A stretch of 64,000 nucleotides of DNA from Aldrovandia affinis (taxonomy: Eukaryota > Chordata > Actinopteri > Notacanthiformes > Halosauridae): positions 48,501 through 112,500 of the forward strand of contig JAINUG010000550.1 in NCBI GenBank assembly GCA_029706075.1. The letters are read 5' to 3'. This document shows, piece after piece, positions 1 to 9,296 of this stretch (position 1 is the first letter of the stretch; every line of letters starts with the position of its first letter). The notes beneath the pieces are model-generated. The model saw only the letters and a program-made list of their open reading frames with translations. It did no database searches and was not told the DNA's origin. Made by a program: the position numbers and the translations under genes.

Positions 1-124
1 GTTTGGCCCTAAGCGTGTGACATCGGCACGGCTAGGAGGCGAAGCGGCGTGCCCATATTCACAATGTCACTCGCTTTCTCCTTTTATATCGCTTCAAACC
101 GCTATAAAACTCATCCATCCACAC

Positions 125-350
125 CAGTGGTGGGCGAAGTACACAAACCCTTCACTTGAGTCAGAGTACAGATACCCTGATTAAATATTACTGCAGTAAA
201 AGTCCTACATTTAACCCCATTTGCCTTTGAAATGTAGGGGAGTGAAAGTAAAAAATAAAAGTAAAAATGGAAATACTTAAGTAAGCACAGATACTTGAAA
301 ATGTACTTAAGTACAGTGCACTGTATGCACTTTGTTAGTGTCCACCACTG
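125..350. mobile_element. Non-autonomous hAT-like MITE
   Basis: Terminal inverted repeats CAGTGGTGG (125-133) and CCACCACTG (342-350) bound 226 bp with no coding potential. The flanking 8-mers ATCCACAC and ATCCAGAT agree at 6 of 8 positions, as expected of an old 8-bp hAT target duplication. The interior is AT-rich with repeats of the AGTACTTAAGTA type. The superfamily is inferred from TIR and duplication length; no transposase is present. Confidence 0.65.
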
Positions 351-1142
351 ATCCAGATATATCTGCATAGACTCTAAAAAATAAAACATACATTTAAATA
401 GAAAACATGAATGGACTGAAATAAGATGTATTCTTACTGCTAGCAAAGTTCCATTTATGAACTTGGCTAGGATTCATTTAGAATCTTATTCATTTTGCCG
501 TTTGTTGTTTGTTTTGCCTTCTGCCCGGCGGTAAGTGAAATGGCAGACAGCCCACTTTGAGGATCTGCACATTGAACCTGGGGCGGCTCAACAACATTTT
601 ACAAGTCTCCATTTTTATTAGAGTTACAAAGTGTCACGTCTAGGATGCCGATGTTAGTGGGAGGTGTAATGTTTTTAATATGATGTACAAACATTCCATT
701 TAGTCATGATTCATCATGGATATTGGCACTGCCAGGAAATCTGGTTGCCCAATCAGCATCCAGGACCGGAAGTATCCATTTTATAATTTTACACAACATC
801 TTATGCCATTCACCACAAAGCGCTGCATTTGGTTATGAGGATTTTTTGAAGATTCTATGTTAAATGAACATCATTATTACAGCCATTATAACAGACTTTA
901 GGAACACATTCTGTTTCGTTTGAACGCATGTTTAGTGTAACTTTTCAGTCCATTGAAAGTGATATTAGTAATAAAAGTAAATACCGTACATATTTTTTAT
1001 ATAGCACTTAAAAAGCTGCTGAACGTAATTCACTGGAGCAAAGTGTGAATCTCACCACTGTCAGTCTCCCTGGAGGTGGGGGGCTATCCCAGAATTCCCC
1101 TGAAGTGGATTCATCATGTGTCCCCTCTTGTCTGCTGTGCAG
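351..1142. other. Intergenic/intronic stretch without recognisable gene
   Basis: AT-rich DNA. If the ankrd13c homologue once continued upstream, its earlier exons are not visible here, so this is probably intron of that locus. Confidence 0.5.
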
Positions 1143-1247
1143 AGTGCGCCCACCTGCTCCTGGCCCACAATGCACCTGTGAAGGTGAAGAATGCTCAAGG
1201 GTGGAGCCCGCTGGCCGAAGCCATCAGCTAAGGAGACCGACAAATGA
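1143..1247 (+). pseudogene. ankrd13c: ankrd13c exon (ankyrin repeat end), premature stop
   Basis: The acceptor is TGTGCAG at 1136-1142 and the donor is GTAAG at 1248. Starting with the last two bases of a Glu codon, the exon reads CAHLLLAHNAPVKVK, NAQGWSPLAEAIS, then TAA at 1229-1231, then GDRQM. The family has Tyr (TAT/TAC) at the stop position, so one base change explains it. Confidence 0.85.
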
Positions 1248-1251
1248 GTAA

Positions 1252-1330
1252 GACCCCTAACCCCCTAACCCCTACCCCCTACCCCGTACCCCGTACTCCC
1301 TACCCCTAACCCCCTGCCCCCTCCCCTACA
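1252..1330. repeat. Degenerate telomere-like C-rich tract
   Basis: Irregular repeats of the CCCCTAA / CCCCTAC / CCCCGTAC type lie directly after an ankrd13c donor site. They resemble the vertebrate telomere unit CCCTAA but are too irregular to be a true interstitial telomere. Confidence 0.5.
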
Positions 1331-1387
1331 GAGAAACATATCCAGGGTCATCGATCCCTCCTGTGTGATTACTCTGCCCCCTGACGC

Positions 1388-1470
1388 TGTGTTTGTGTTT
1401 GTGTGCGTGTGCGTGTGTGCGTGTGCGTGTGTGCGTGTGTGTGCGTGTGTGCGTGTGCGTGTGCGTGTCT
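1388..1470. repeat. (TG/CG)n microsatellite
   Basis: Alternating GTGTGCGT units run up to the polypyrimidine tract of the next ankrd13c exon. Apparent proteins here are low-complexity translations. Confidence 0.9.
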
Positions 1471-1484
1471 CTCTCCCCCCTCAG

Positions 1485-1570
1485 TCACAGCTCTGTTGAG
1501 GAAGCTGAAGCAGCAGTCCAGAGAGAGTGTGGAGGATAAGAGACCTCGCCTACTGAAGGCCCTGAGGGAG
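1485..1570 (+). pseudogene. ankrd13c: ankrd13c exon (KLKQQSRESVEDKRP)
   Basis: The acceptor CCCCTCAG ends at 1484. The first two bases complete an Ile codon with the A left at 1247. The exon then reads TALLRKLKQQSRESVEDK, then RPRLLKALRE, and reaches GAG followed by GTGGGG, a weak but possible donor. The family continues with a GDFYLEL-type segment that is absent downstream. Confidence 0.85.
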
Positions 1571-1589
1571 GTGGGGAGCAGCCCAGCCA

Positions 1590-1811
1590 CATGCGCTTAC
1601 TTACACACAAACATTTACACACTTATACATTCACACATATACACTTACACACTTACACACAAACATGTACACGCTTACACACAAACATTTACACACTTAT
1701 ACATTCACACATGCGCTTACTTACACACAAACATTTACACACTTATACATTCACACATATACACTTACACACTTACACACAAACATTTACACACTTATAC
1801 ATTCACACATA
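1590..1811. repeat. ACACTTACACAC / ACAAACATTT minisatellite, left part
   Basis: Imperfect units of ACACTTACACACAAACATTT and ACACTTATACATTCACACAT. The array continues at 3244-3692, so it is one array split by the Tc1 insertion at 1812-3243. All ORFs across it are translations of the repeat. Confidence 0.9.
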
Positions 1812-3243
1812 CAGTGGGGAAAATAAGTATTTCACCCCCTGCTGATTTTGTGAGTTTGCCCCCTTACAAAGAAAGGAACGGTCTATAATTTTCATGGTAG
1901 GTTCATTTTAACAGTGAGAGACAGAATATATAAAAAAATCCCAGAAAATTACATTATATGAATTTTAAACATTTATTTGTGTTTTATTGAGGAAAATAAG
2001 TATTTCACCCCCTAGCAAAACATGACTCAGTACTTGGTGGAGAAACCCTTGTTGGCAAGCACAGCGGTCAGACGTTTCTTGTAGTTGGTCACCAAGTTTG
2101 CGCAGATCCCAGGAGGGATTTTGGCCCGCTCCTCTTGCAGATCCTCTCCAAATCCTTAGAAATCCATTTTCAGTGTCCTGGCTGAGGGAAGGAGGTTCTC
2201 ACCCAAGATTTCCCGGTACATGGCCCCATTCATCCTCCCTCGATCCGGTGAAGTCGTCCTGTGCCCTTAGCAGAGAAACAGCCCCAAAGCATAATGTTTC
2301 CACCGCCATGCTTGACGGTGGGGATGGTGTTCTTGGGGTCCAAGGCAGCTTTTTTCTTCCTCCAAACACGGCGAGTCGAGTTGATGCCAAAGAGCTCGAT
2401 TTTAGTCTCATCTGACCACAGCACTTTCTCCCAAGCCTCCTCTGAATCATCCAGGTGCTCATTGGCAAACTTCAGACGGGCCTGTACATGTGCCTTCTTG
2501 AGCAGGGAGACCTTGTGGGCACTACAGGATTTCAATCCATTACGGCGTAGTGTGTTACCAATGGTCATCTTGTTGACTGTGGTCCCAGCTGCCTTGAGAT
2601 CATCAACAAGCTCCAGCCGTGTAGTTCTGGGTTGTTCCCTCACCTTTCTCATGATCAGGTTCACTCCACGAGGTGAGATCTTGCGTGGAGCCCCAGACCG
2701 AGGGAGATTGATGGTCAATTGGTGTTTCTTCCATTTTCTAATTATCGCACCAACAGTTGACTCCTTCTCACCAAGCTGCTTGCCAATGGTCTTGTAGCCC
2801 ATTCCAGTCTTGTGCAGGTCTACAATTTTGTCCCTGATGTCCTTAGACAATTCTCTGGTCTTGCCCATTGTGGAGAGGTTGGAATCTGATTCATTGATTG
2901 ATTCTGTGGACAGTTGTCTTTTTCAGGTAACGAGTACTTAATTAGGAGTACTAATTAAGTAAGAGGACTAATCTGTGTGCCTCCTGGTCACATAACCGGT
3001 CTGTGGGAGCCAGAATTCTTGCTGTTTTGCTAGGGGGTGAAATACTTATTTTCCTCAATAAAACACAAATAAATGTTTAAAATTCATATAATGTGATTTT
3101 CTGGGATTTAAAAAAAATATTCTGTCTCTCACTGTTAAGATGAACCTACCATGAAATGTATAGACCGACCGTTCCGTTCCTTTCTTTGTAAGGGGGCAAA
3201 CTCACAAAATCAGCAGGGGGTGAAATACTTATTTTCCCCACTG
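1812..3243 (-). mobile_element. Tc1 element 1, internally deleted, inserted in a minisatellite
   Basis: Terminal repeats CAGTGGGGAAAATAAG (1812 on) and its reverse complement ending at 3243 are flanked by TA on both sides, the Tc1/mariner target site. Each inverted repeat is about 200 bp, with a second inner copy of the AATAAGTATTTCACC motif. The transposase lies on the minus strand. Compared with element 2 (5293-9118), about 190 bp of the transposase are missing near 2161. The copy cannot encode an active enzyme but could be moved in trans. Confidence 0.93.
2027..2868 (-). pseudogene. Tc1 transposase, deleted for two catalytic residues
   Basis: From the start at 2868 the protein opens [20 protein letters not shown] and has the paired helix-turn-helix region ([20 protein letters not shown]) and the first catalytic Asp in WSDETK. 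The frame breaks near 2230. An internal deletion near 2161 removes the segment that carries the second Asp (HDNDPKH) and the Glu (NPIENLW) in element 2. The C-terminal NKGFSTKY end is still recognisable and stops at 2027. Confidence 0.9.
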
Positions 3244-3692
3244 TATACACTTACACACTTACACACAAACATTTACACGCTTATACACAAACATTTACAT
3301 GCTTATACATTCACACATGTACACTTACACACTTACACACAAACATTTACACACTTATACATTCACACGTGTACATTTACACACTTACACACAAACATTT
3401 ACACACTTATACATTCACACATGTACACTTACACACTTACACACAAACATTTACACGCTTATACACAAACATTTACATGCTTATACATTCACACATGTGC
3501 TTATTTACACACTTACACACAAACATTTACACGCTTATACACAAACATTTACATGCTTATACATTCACACGTGTACATTCACACACTTACACACAAACAT
3601 TTACACGCTTATACACAAACATTTACATGCTTATACATTCACATGTGTACATTTACACACTTACACACAAACATTTACATGCTTACACACTA
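3244..3692. repeat. ACACTTACACAC / ACAAACATTT minisatellite, right part
   Basis: Continuation of the array at 1590-1811 on the other side of the Tc1. Higher-order units include ACACGCTTATACACAAACAT. It lies within the intron where two or more ankrd13c exons are missing. Confidence 0.9.
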
Positions 3693-3702
3693 TCAGCGCA
3701 TT

Positions 3703-3705
<3 letters not shown>

Positions 3706-3746
<41 letters not shown>
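3706..3746. repeat. (GA)n microsatellite
   Basis: About twenty GA dinucleotides, shortly before the ankrd13c exon at 3813. Confidence 0.95.
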
Positions 3747-3812
3747 AAAAAGCATAAGCCTACAGTCTTACCTGTGACGAGTGAAAAGTACTAACGGCAC
3801 TTCCTGCCGCAG

Positions 3813-3944
3813 GAGTCGGAGGTGGAGACGGAGGAGGAGGTGGACATCCTGATGAGCAGCGATATTTACTCCGCCACGCTGTCCACCAAGTCCATCAGCT
3901 TCTCCAGAACACAGTCGGGCTGGCTCTTCAGAGAGGACATGACG
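3813..3944 (+). pseudogene. ankrd13c: ankrd13c exon (VDILMSSDIYSATLSTKS)
   Basis: The acceptor CTGCCGCAG ends at 3812 and the donor GTACGC begins at 3945. It is 44 whole codons: ESEVETEEEVDILMSS, DIYSATLSTKSISFSRTQSG, WLFREDMT. The exon is open and very close to the vertebrate family, with no lesion. Confidence 0.9.
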
Positions 3945-4180
3945 GTACGCACACACACACACACATACATCCCTGCACACTCACACACTCGGACACATAC
4001 ACGCTCATAGTTGCATACACACAGGAACACAGAAACACGCACTGCAGCGGTTGCTGCAGGAGCAGGTGGTTGTGTGGGTCTGTGTGAAACGGTCTCTGTG
4101 GTTGTGTTACTCTGTTAAGCGGTTGTGTTGTGTTCGCTCTGTGTTGAGCGGTCTCTGTGGTTGTGTTCCGGTCGCTGCAG

Positions 4181-4342
4181 GAGCGGGTGGGCAGCTTCCT
4201 GGCGGACTGCTTTGCGGTGAACAGCCTGGTGCTGGAGTCCAGGAAACGTCGGGAGCACCTGAGCGAAGAGGACATCCTGAGGAACAAGGCCGTCATGGAG
4301 ACCTGGAGCAAAGGAGGGAACATGGCGGAGCACAGCTACGAG
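4181..4342 (+). pseudogene. ankrd13c: ankrd13c exon (SRKRREHLSEEDILRNKA)
   Basis: The acceptor GTCGCTGCAG ends at 4180. The donor at 4343 is GTTCCT, a non-consensus donor. The 54 codons read ERVGSFLADCFAVNSLVLES, RKRREHLSEEDILRNKAVME, TWSKGGNMAEHSYE. The poor donor may be a further sign of decay. Confidence 0.9.
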
Positions 4343-4500
4343 GTTCCTGCGCTCTCACCCACACAACTTTCACACACAAGCGTAACTTCTGTTACTTATA
4401 TTTCTGTAAACTGTGGGCTTTAAAGTCTCTTAACGGATAATACGTCTGCTAAAAGATCTGCTGTAAATACTGTTCAGTCTTTTTAAAGGATTGACTGCAG

Positions 4501-4600
4501 GCGTTCGGTGTGATGTCACAGTGTTTGGTGTGATGTCACAGTGTTTGGTGTGATGTCACAGTGTTTGGTGTGATGTCACAGTGTTCGGTGTGATGTCACA
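4501..4600. repeat. 20-bp minisatellite, five copies
   Basis: Five head-to-tail copies of GTGTTTGGTGTGATGTCACA with T/C variation at one position. The core TGTGATGTCACA is the reverse complement of the core of the minisatellite at 27058-27455. Confidence 0.92.
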
Positions 4601-4619
4601 TCCTCTTGCTCGCCCACAG

Positions 4620-4699
4620 CCTGTGAGGAGACAGTCTCTCACTTCCCCCTCTCCAAACACACTCTCCTGGGAGGAGTACATCACAGCCGAGCATGGCAG
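4620..4699 (+). pseudogene. ankrd13c: ankrd13c exon (RRQSLTSPSPNTLSWEEY)
   Basis: The acceptor CGCCCACAG ends at 4619 and the donor GTAAGC starts at 4700. It reads PVRRQSLTSPSPNTLSWEEY, ITAEHG and the first two bases of Arg. The phase matches the next exon. Confidence 0.9.
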
Positions 4700-4710
4700 G
4701 TAAGCCATGA

Positions 4711-4775
4711 GTGTGTGTGTGTTTGTGTGTAGGTTTGATCGTGTGTGTTTATGACCCACGTTGTTGACCGTGCGT

Positions 4776-4813
<38 letters not shown>

Positions 4814-4850
4814 ATGACCCATGTTGTTGACCGTGTGTGTGTGTGTCTCT
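4711..4850. repeat. Two (TG)n tracts
   Basis: TG runs at about 4711-4730 and 4779-4811, with a second short run before 4850. They are separated by a duplicated TTTATGACCCACGTTGTTGA segment, so the intron has expanded by local duplication. Confidence 0.85.
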
Positions 4851-4854
4851 GCAG

Positions 4855-4953
4855 GGCTCCTCACCTGGGCAGGGAGTTGCTGTGTAAGGAGAGTAAGAAG
4901 AACTTCAAAGCCACCGTGGCCATGAGTCAGGACTTCCCCCTGGGCATCGAGTC
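4855..4953 (+). pseudogene. ankrd13c: ankrd13c exon (APHLGRELLCKESKKNFKAT)
   Basis: The acceptor CTCTGCAG ends at 4854 and the donor GTAAGT starts at 4954. It reads R, APHLGRELLCKESKKNFKAT, VAMSQDFPLGIE plus two bases of Ser. It is open and conserved. Confidence 0.9.
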
Positions 4954-5107
4954 GTAAGTGGACACTCCTAGTTTAGGCTACAGGCCTCCCAGAGTAGGAG
5001 TGCTGATCTAGGATCAGTTTAGCTCAGGCTTTTAGGTTACGATAAGAGCGTAGACCTGATCCCAGATCAGCACTTCTCTGGCCTGACGCTCTGTCTCTGT
5101 GTTCCAG

Positions 5108-5209
5108 GTTACTCAGCATGCTGGAGGTGATCGCACCGTTCAAGCACTTCAACAAACTCAGAGAATTCCTTCCAAATGAAGTTGCCCCCTGGGTTTCCTG
5201 TCAAGCTCG
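5108..5209 (+). pseudogene. ankrd13c: ankrd13c exon with 1-nt insertion
   Basis: The acceptor GTTCCAG ends at 5107 and the donor GTAAGA starts at 5210. It reads LLSMLEVIAPFKHFNKLREF, then goes out of frame. Moving one base restores MKLPPGFPVKL, the family sequence. The interval between GAATTC and ATGAAG is 7 nt where 6 are expected. Exon length (102) breaks the phase to the next exon, which is not found. Confidence 0.88.
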
Positions 5210-5346
5210 GTAAGACAGACAGACAGACAGTCTCTCGCACGTTCACTAAACACCAGAAATATCAGATTTATCCAGAGTGACATATATATATACAGTGGGG
5301 AAAATAAGTATTTCACCCCCTTCTGATTTTGTGAGTTTGCCCCCTT

Positions 5347-7566
5347 TTCAAGATTCAAGATTCAAGATTTGTATTTGTCACATACACACACGGGGTGTGC
5401 AGTGAAATGAAAAGTGGCAATGCTCAACGAAAAAGTACAAAGGGCAACAGTACACAGTATTTACAGTAAAAGACAAAAGAATTGAATGAATTATTACAAT
5501 AATTACAATAATTACAGCAACACAATAATATATATATAATTATTACAATAAGAGCTCTTATATAAAAAAACAACACAATATATACAGTAAGAGCACTTGG
5601 AAATGGAGGGGAAACCTACTATAAATGATGTGTAGTCATTAAGTGTGTGTGTGTGTGTGGGTGTGCATAAGAGGGGCAGTGTGTGTGTCTTGGTGGGGGC
5701 CCTGGTGAGGTCAGAGTTCACAGTCCTGATGGCCTGAGGGAAGAAACTCCGTCTCAGTCTCTCTGTTTTGGCAGCGTGACTACGGAGGCGCTTGCCTGAC
5801 CGCAGCAGCTGAAACAGTCCGTTGTTGGGGTGGTGAGGATCCTTCATGATCCTGCAGACTCTGGTTCTGCACCTCCTGGTGTATAAGTCCTGCAGGGTGG
5901 GAGTGTAGTTCCAGTAGTGCGTTCAGCCGAACGCACTACTCTCTGCAGAGCCTTCCTGTCCTGAGCAGAGCTGTTGCCAAACCAGGCAGTGATGCTTCCG
6001 GTCAGGATGCTCTCTACAGCTCCAGAGTAGAAGGACTGAAGGATCCTCCGGGAGACTTTAAATTTCCTCAGCTGCCTGAGGTGGTAAAGCGCTGCCTCGC
6101 CTTTCTCACCAGAGTGTCAGTGTGTGCTGTCCATGTGAGATCCTCGGTGATGTGGACTCCCAGGTATTTATACCTGCTCACCCTCTCCACAGTGGTCCCA
6201 TTAATCCCCAATGGTGAGTACGTCCTCTGTTGTTGTGTCCTCCTAAAGTCCACAATCAGCTCCTTAGTTTTGGTGACATTCAGGAGGAGGCTGTTGTCTT
6301 GGCACCAGAGTGACAGATCAGCAACTTCCTCCAGGTAGGCCTTCTCGTCGTTGTTGGAGATCAGGCCCACCACCACTGTGTCATCCGCAAACTTAATGAT
6401 GGAGTTGGAGCTGGACCTGGCCACACAGTCATGTGTGTACAGGGAGTACAGTAGGGGGCTGAGGACGCAACCCTGGGGGGATCCTGTGTTCAGGGTGAGG
6501 GGGTTGGAGGTGTGTCTGCCCACCCTGACCACCTGGGGCCTGGCGGTCAGGAAGTCCAGGATCCAGGCACACAGGGGGGTGTTCAGTCCCAGCTCAATCA
6601 ACTTGCCAGCCAGTCTGGTGGGGACTATGGTGTTGAAAGCTGAACTATAATCAATGAACAGCAGTCTCACGTAGCCCCCCTTCCGGCTGTCCAGATGAGA
6701 GAGTGTGGTGTGCAGTACCTGGGAGACAGCATCATCCGTGGATCTGTTTGGACGATAAGCAAACTGCAGCGGGTCCAAGGAGCAAGGGAGGAAGGCGCAG
6801 ATGTATTCCTTAATCAGCCTCTCGAAGCATTTCATGACCACCGAGGTGAGGGCCACCGGTCGGTAGTCATTCAGGCATGCTGAGAAGCATTCTTGGGCAC
6901 AGGGACAATAGTGGATCTCTTGAAGCAGGCGGGGACCACAGACTCAGCCAGGGAGATGTTGAATATAGTGGTGAACACTGGAGCTAGCTGGTTAGCACAG
7001 GTCTTCAGTACTCGCCCAGATATGCCATCTGGACCAGCAGCTTTCCTGGTGTTCACCCTCGTTAGAGCCCTCCTCACACTGTGCTCGGTCACCGAGAGCG
7101 TGTGCACGTCCCCCAGCGGTAGAACTCACTTCGGCTATGCTAGCAGTGTTGTTGTTAGCCGGCGAGCTAGCGCTGTTGTTGCTAGCCTCAAACCGTGCAT
7201 AAAATGAGTTCAGGTCGTCCGCTAGGGATGCGTCGGCACTCACCATTGCGGGGGGTCTGCCCTGGTAGTCTGTTATAGTCCGTAGCCCCTGCCATAGGCG
7301 TCTGGTGTCGCGCTGCTCCATTTGCGACTCCACTCTGTCTCTGTACCTCCTCTTAGCCTCCTTCACCGCCCTTCTCAGTCCATAGGACGCTGCCTTGTGC
7401 TCATCCATGTTGCCGGATACAAGACCGGAGTTATAGGCAGCGTCGTGGATGGATTTATCAACCCACGGTTTTTGGTTAGGAAAATACCTAACTTTTACCG
7501 TGGAGACGATGGTGTCCACTAGCGTTGCTATGAAGCTTGTTACTACTTCCGTAAACTCGCTGACGT
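5347..7566 (-). mobile_element. L2/CR1-clade LINE, 5'-truncated, nested in the Tc1 inverted repeat
   Basis: The minus-strand LINE ends at 5347 in a tandem tail (plus-strand CAAGATT repeated three times). CCCTT is present on both sides (5342-5346 and 7567-7571), a short target duplication that joins the Tc1 sequence GCCCCCTTACAAAG when the LINE is taken out. Only the region from just before reverse transcriptase to the 3' end is present, so it is truncated at the 5' side. A TG run and a short inverted repeat around 5910-5945 lie in the 3' part. Confidence 0.9.
6068..7519 (-). pseudogene. L2-type reverse transcriptase, frameshifted
   Basis: Segments in order on the minus strand: 7519-7113 (the WVDKSIHDAAYNSGL and RYRDRVESQMEQRDTRRLWQ region upstream of RT), 7107-6871 (ARKAAGPDG-type RT motif 1, here TRKAAGPDGISGRVLK) and 6856-6068 ([44 protein letters not shown], catalytic [16 protein letters not shown]). 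Frame changes occur near 7110, 6865 and 6085. The catalytic box is FADD rather than YADD, usual in this clade. No endonuclease domain is present. Confidence 0.9.
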
Positions 7567-7883
7567 CCCTTACAAAGAAAGGAACGGTCTATAATTTTCA
7601 TGGTAGGTTCATCTTAACAGTGAGAGACATAATATTTAAAAAAATCCCAGAAAATCACATTATATGAATTTTAAACATTTATTTGTGTTTTATTGAGGAA
7701 AATAAGTATTTCACCCCCTACCAACCAGCAAGAATTCTGGCTCCCACAGACCGGTTATGTGACCAGGAGGCACACAGATTAGTCCTCTTACTTAATTAGT
7801 ACTCCTAATTAAGTACTCGTTACCTGTATAAAAGACACCTGTCCACAGAATCAATCAATGAATCAGATTCCAACCTCTCCACA

Positions 7884-8905
7884 ATGGGCAAGACCAAAGA
7901 ATTGTCTAAGGACATCAGGGACAAAATTGTAGACCTGCACAAGACTGGAATGGGCTACAAGACCATTGGCAAGCAGCTTGGTGAGAAGGAGTCAACTGTT
8001 GGTGCGATAATTAGAAAATGGAAGAAACACCAATTGACCATCAATCTCCCTCGGTCTGGGGCTCCACACAAGATCTCACCTCGTGGAGTAAACCTGATCA
8101 TGAGAAAGGTGAGGGAACAACCCAGAACTACACGGCTGGAGCTTGTTGATGATCTCAAGGCAGCTGGGACCACAGTCACCAAGATGACCATTGGTAACAC
8201 ACTACGCCGTAATGGATTGAAATCCTGTAGTGCTCGCAAGGTCCCCCTGCTCAAGAAGGCACATGTACAGGCCCGTCTGAAGTTTGCCAATGAGCACCTG
8301 GATGATTCAGAGGAGGCTTGGGAGAAAGTGCTGTGGTCAGATGAGACTAAAATCGAGCTCTTTGGCATCAACTCGACTCACCGTGTTTGGAGGAAGAAAA
8401 AAGCTGCCTTGGACCCCAAGAACACCATCCCCACCGTCAAGCATGGTGGTGGAAACATTATGCTTTGGGGCTGTTTCTCTGCTAAGGGGACAGGACGACT
8501 TCACCGGATCGAGGGGAGGATGAATGGGTCCATGTACCGGGAAATCTTGGGTGAGAACCTCCTTCCCTCAGCCAGGACACTGAAAATGGGTCGTGGATGG
8601 GTGTTCCAGCATGACAATGACCCAAAGCATACGGCTAAGGCAACAAAGGAATGGCTCAAGAAGAAGCACATTAAGGTCATGGAGTGGCCTAGTCAGTCTC
8701 CGGACCTTAATCCTATAGAGAATCTGTGGAGGGAGCTGAAGCTTCGAGTTGCCAAGCGACAACCTACAAACCCTAAGGATTTGGAGAGGATCTGCAAAGA
8801 GAGTGGGCCAAAATCCCTCCTGGGATCTGCGCAAACTTGGTGACCAACTACAAGAAACGTCTGACCGCTGTGCTTGCCAACAAGGGTTTCTCCACCAAGT
8901 ACTGA
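7884..8905 (+). pseudogene. Tc1 transposase, DDE residues intact, 1-nt C-terminal frameshift
   Basis: Cut-and-paste transposase. The open frame from ATG 7884 runs 319 codons to 8843. Helix-turn-helix region about residues 1-110; the catalytic triad is Asp153 (WSDETK), Asp244 (HDNDPKH) and Glu279 (NPIENLW), the DD34E spacing of Tc1 enzymes. Near residue 306 one base is missing: restoring it gives [20 protein letters not shown] and an end NKGFSTKY followed by TGA at 8903-8905, the usual length of about 340. The catalytic core is therefore intact and only the tail is altered. The start fits the family MGKTKELS beginning. Confidence 0.93.
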
Positions 8906-9139
8906 GTCATGTTTTGCTAGGGGTGAAATACTTATTTTCCTCAATAAAACACAAATAAATGTTTAAAATTCATATAATGGGATTTTCTGGGATTTTTTTA
9001 ATATTCTGTCTCTCACTGTTAAGATGAACCTACCATGAAAATTATAGACCTTTCCTTTCTTTGTAAGGGGGCAAACTCACAAAATCAGCAGGGGGTGAAA
9101 TACTTATTTTCCCCACTGTATATATATGACTTATATATA

Positions 9140-9296
9140 TATAGAGTTTATATATATTTTTTACATGCAATCCATTTATACAGCTGGATATCTTTCTGTA
9201 ACAATTCACGTTAAGTACCTTTTGCTCAAGGGTACAACGGCAGTGCCCCCCACCTGGGAGTTGAACCTGCAACCTTTGCGTTACTGTCAGTCTGGT
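9140..9296 (-). mobile_element. tRNA-derived SINE, partial, minus orientation
   Basis: Matches the SINE at 27567-27862: both hold CAATCCATTTATACAGCTGGATAT, a GCTCAAGGGTACAAC segment, and a B-box read on the minus strand as GGTTCAACTCC. The tRNA head is truncated near 9296 and the tail is missing. Confidence 0.7.

Larger units (their letters stand above)
1143..5209 (+). pseudogene. ankrd13c: Decayed ankrd13c homologue (ankyrin repeat domain 13C), seven exons left
   Basis: ANKRD13C is an ER-membrane-associated ankyrin protein reported to act in receptor biogenesis. Exons with proper acceptors and donors lie at 1143-1247, 1485-1570, 3813-3944, 4181-4342, 4620-4699, 4855-4953 and 5108-5209. Joined, they read like the vertebrate protein: AHLLLAHNAPVKVKNAQGW, then LLRKLKQQSRESV, VDILMSSDIYSATLSTKSIS, REHLSEEDILRNKA, EEYITAEHGR and APFKHFNKLREF. 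Three lesions are visible: an in-frame TAA at 1229-1231 where a Tyr codon is expected, loss of about 90 central residues between 1570 and 3813 (now repeats and a Tc1), and one extra base near 5170. The terminal exons are not found. Splice sites and codons are otherwise well kept, so decay is recent or some lesions are assembly errors. An intact paralogue elsewhere is likely but cannot be seen. Confidence 0.85.
5293..9118 (+). mobile_element. Tc1 element 2, nearly intact, split by an L2 LINE
   Basis: CAGTGGGGAAAATAAG begins at 5293 after TA (5291-5292), and the inverse ends at 9118 before TA (9119-9120). The left inverted repeat is interrupted after CCCCTT (5346) by an L2 LINE and resumes at about 7567. 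Without the LINE the element is about 1.6 kb with roughly 200-bp inverted repeats. It carries the transposase gene at 7884-8905. Confidence 0.93.

Noticed and set aside
1252-1330. True interstitial telomere
   Set aside because: Units are irregular in length and sequence; no run of perfect CCCTAA.
2261-2797. 178-codon plus-strand frame and its mirror at 7955-8371
   Set aside because: Opposite-strand shadows of the Tc1 transposase; the same antisense frame occurs in both copies because the transposase is conserved.
1591-3794. Thr/His-rich ORFs around the first Tc1
   Set aside because: Translations of the ACACTTACACAC minisatellite.
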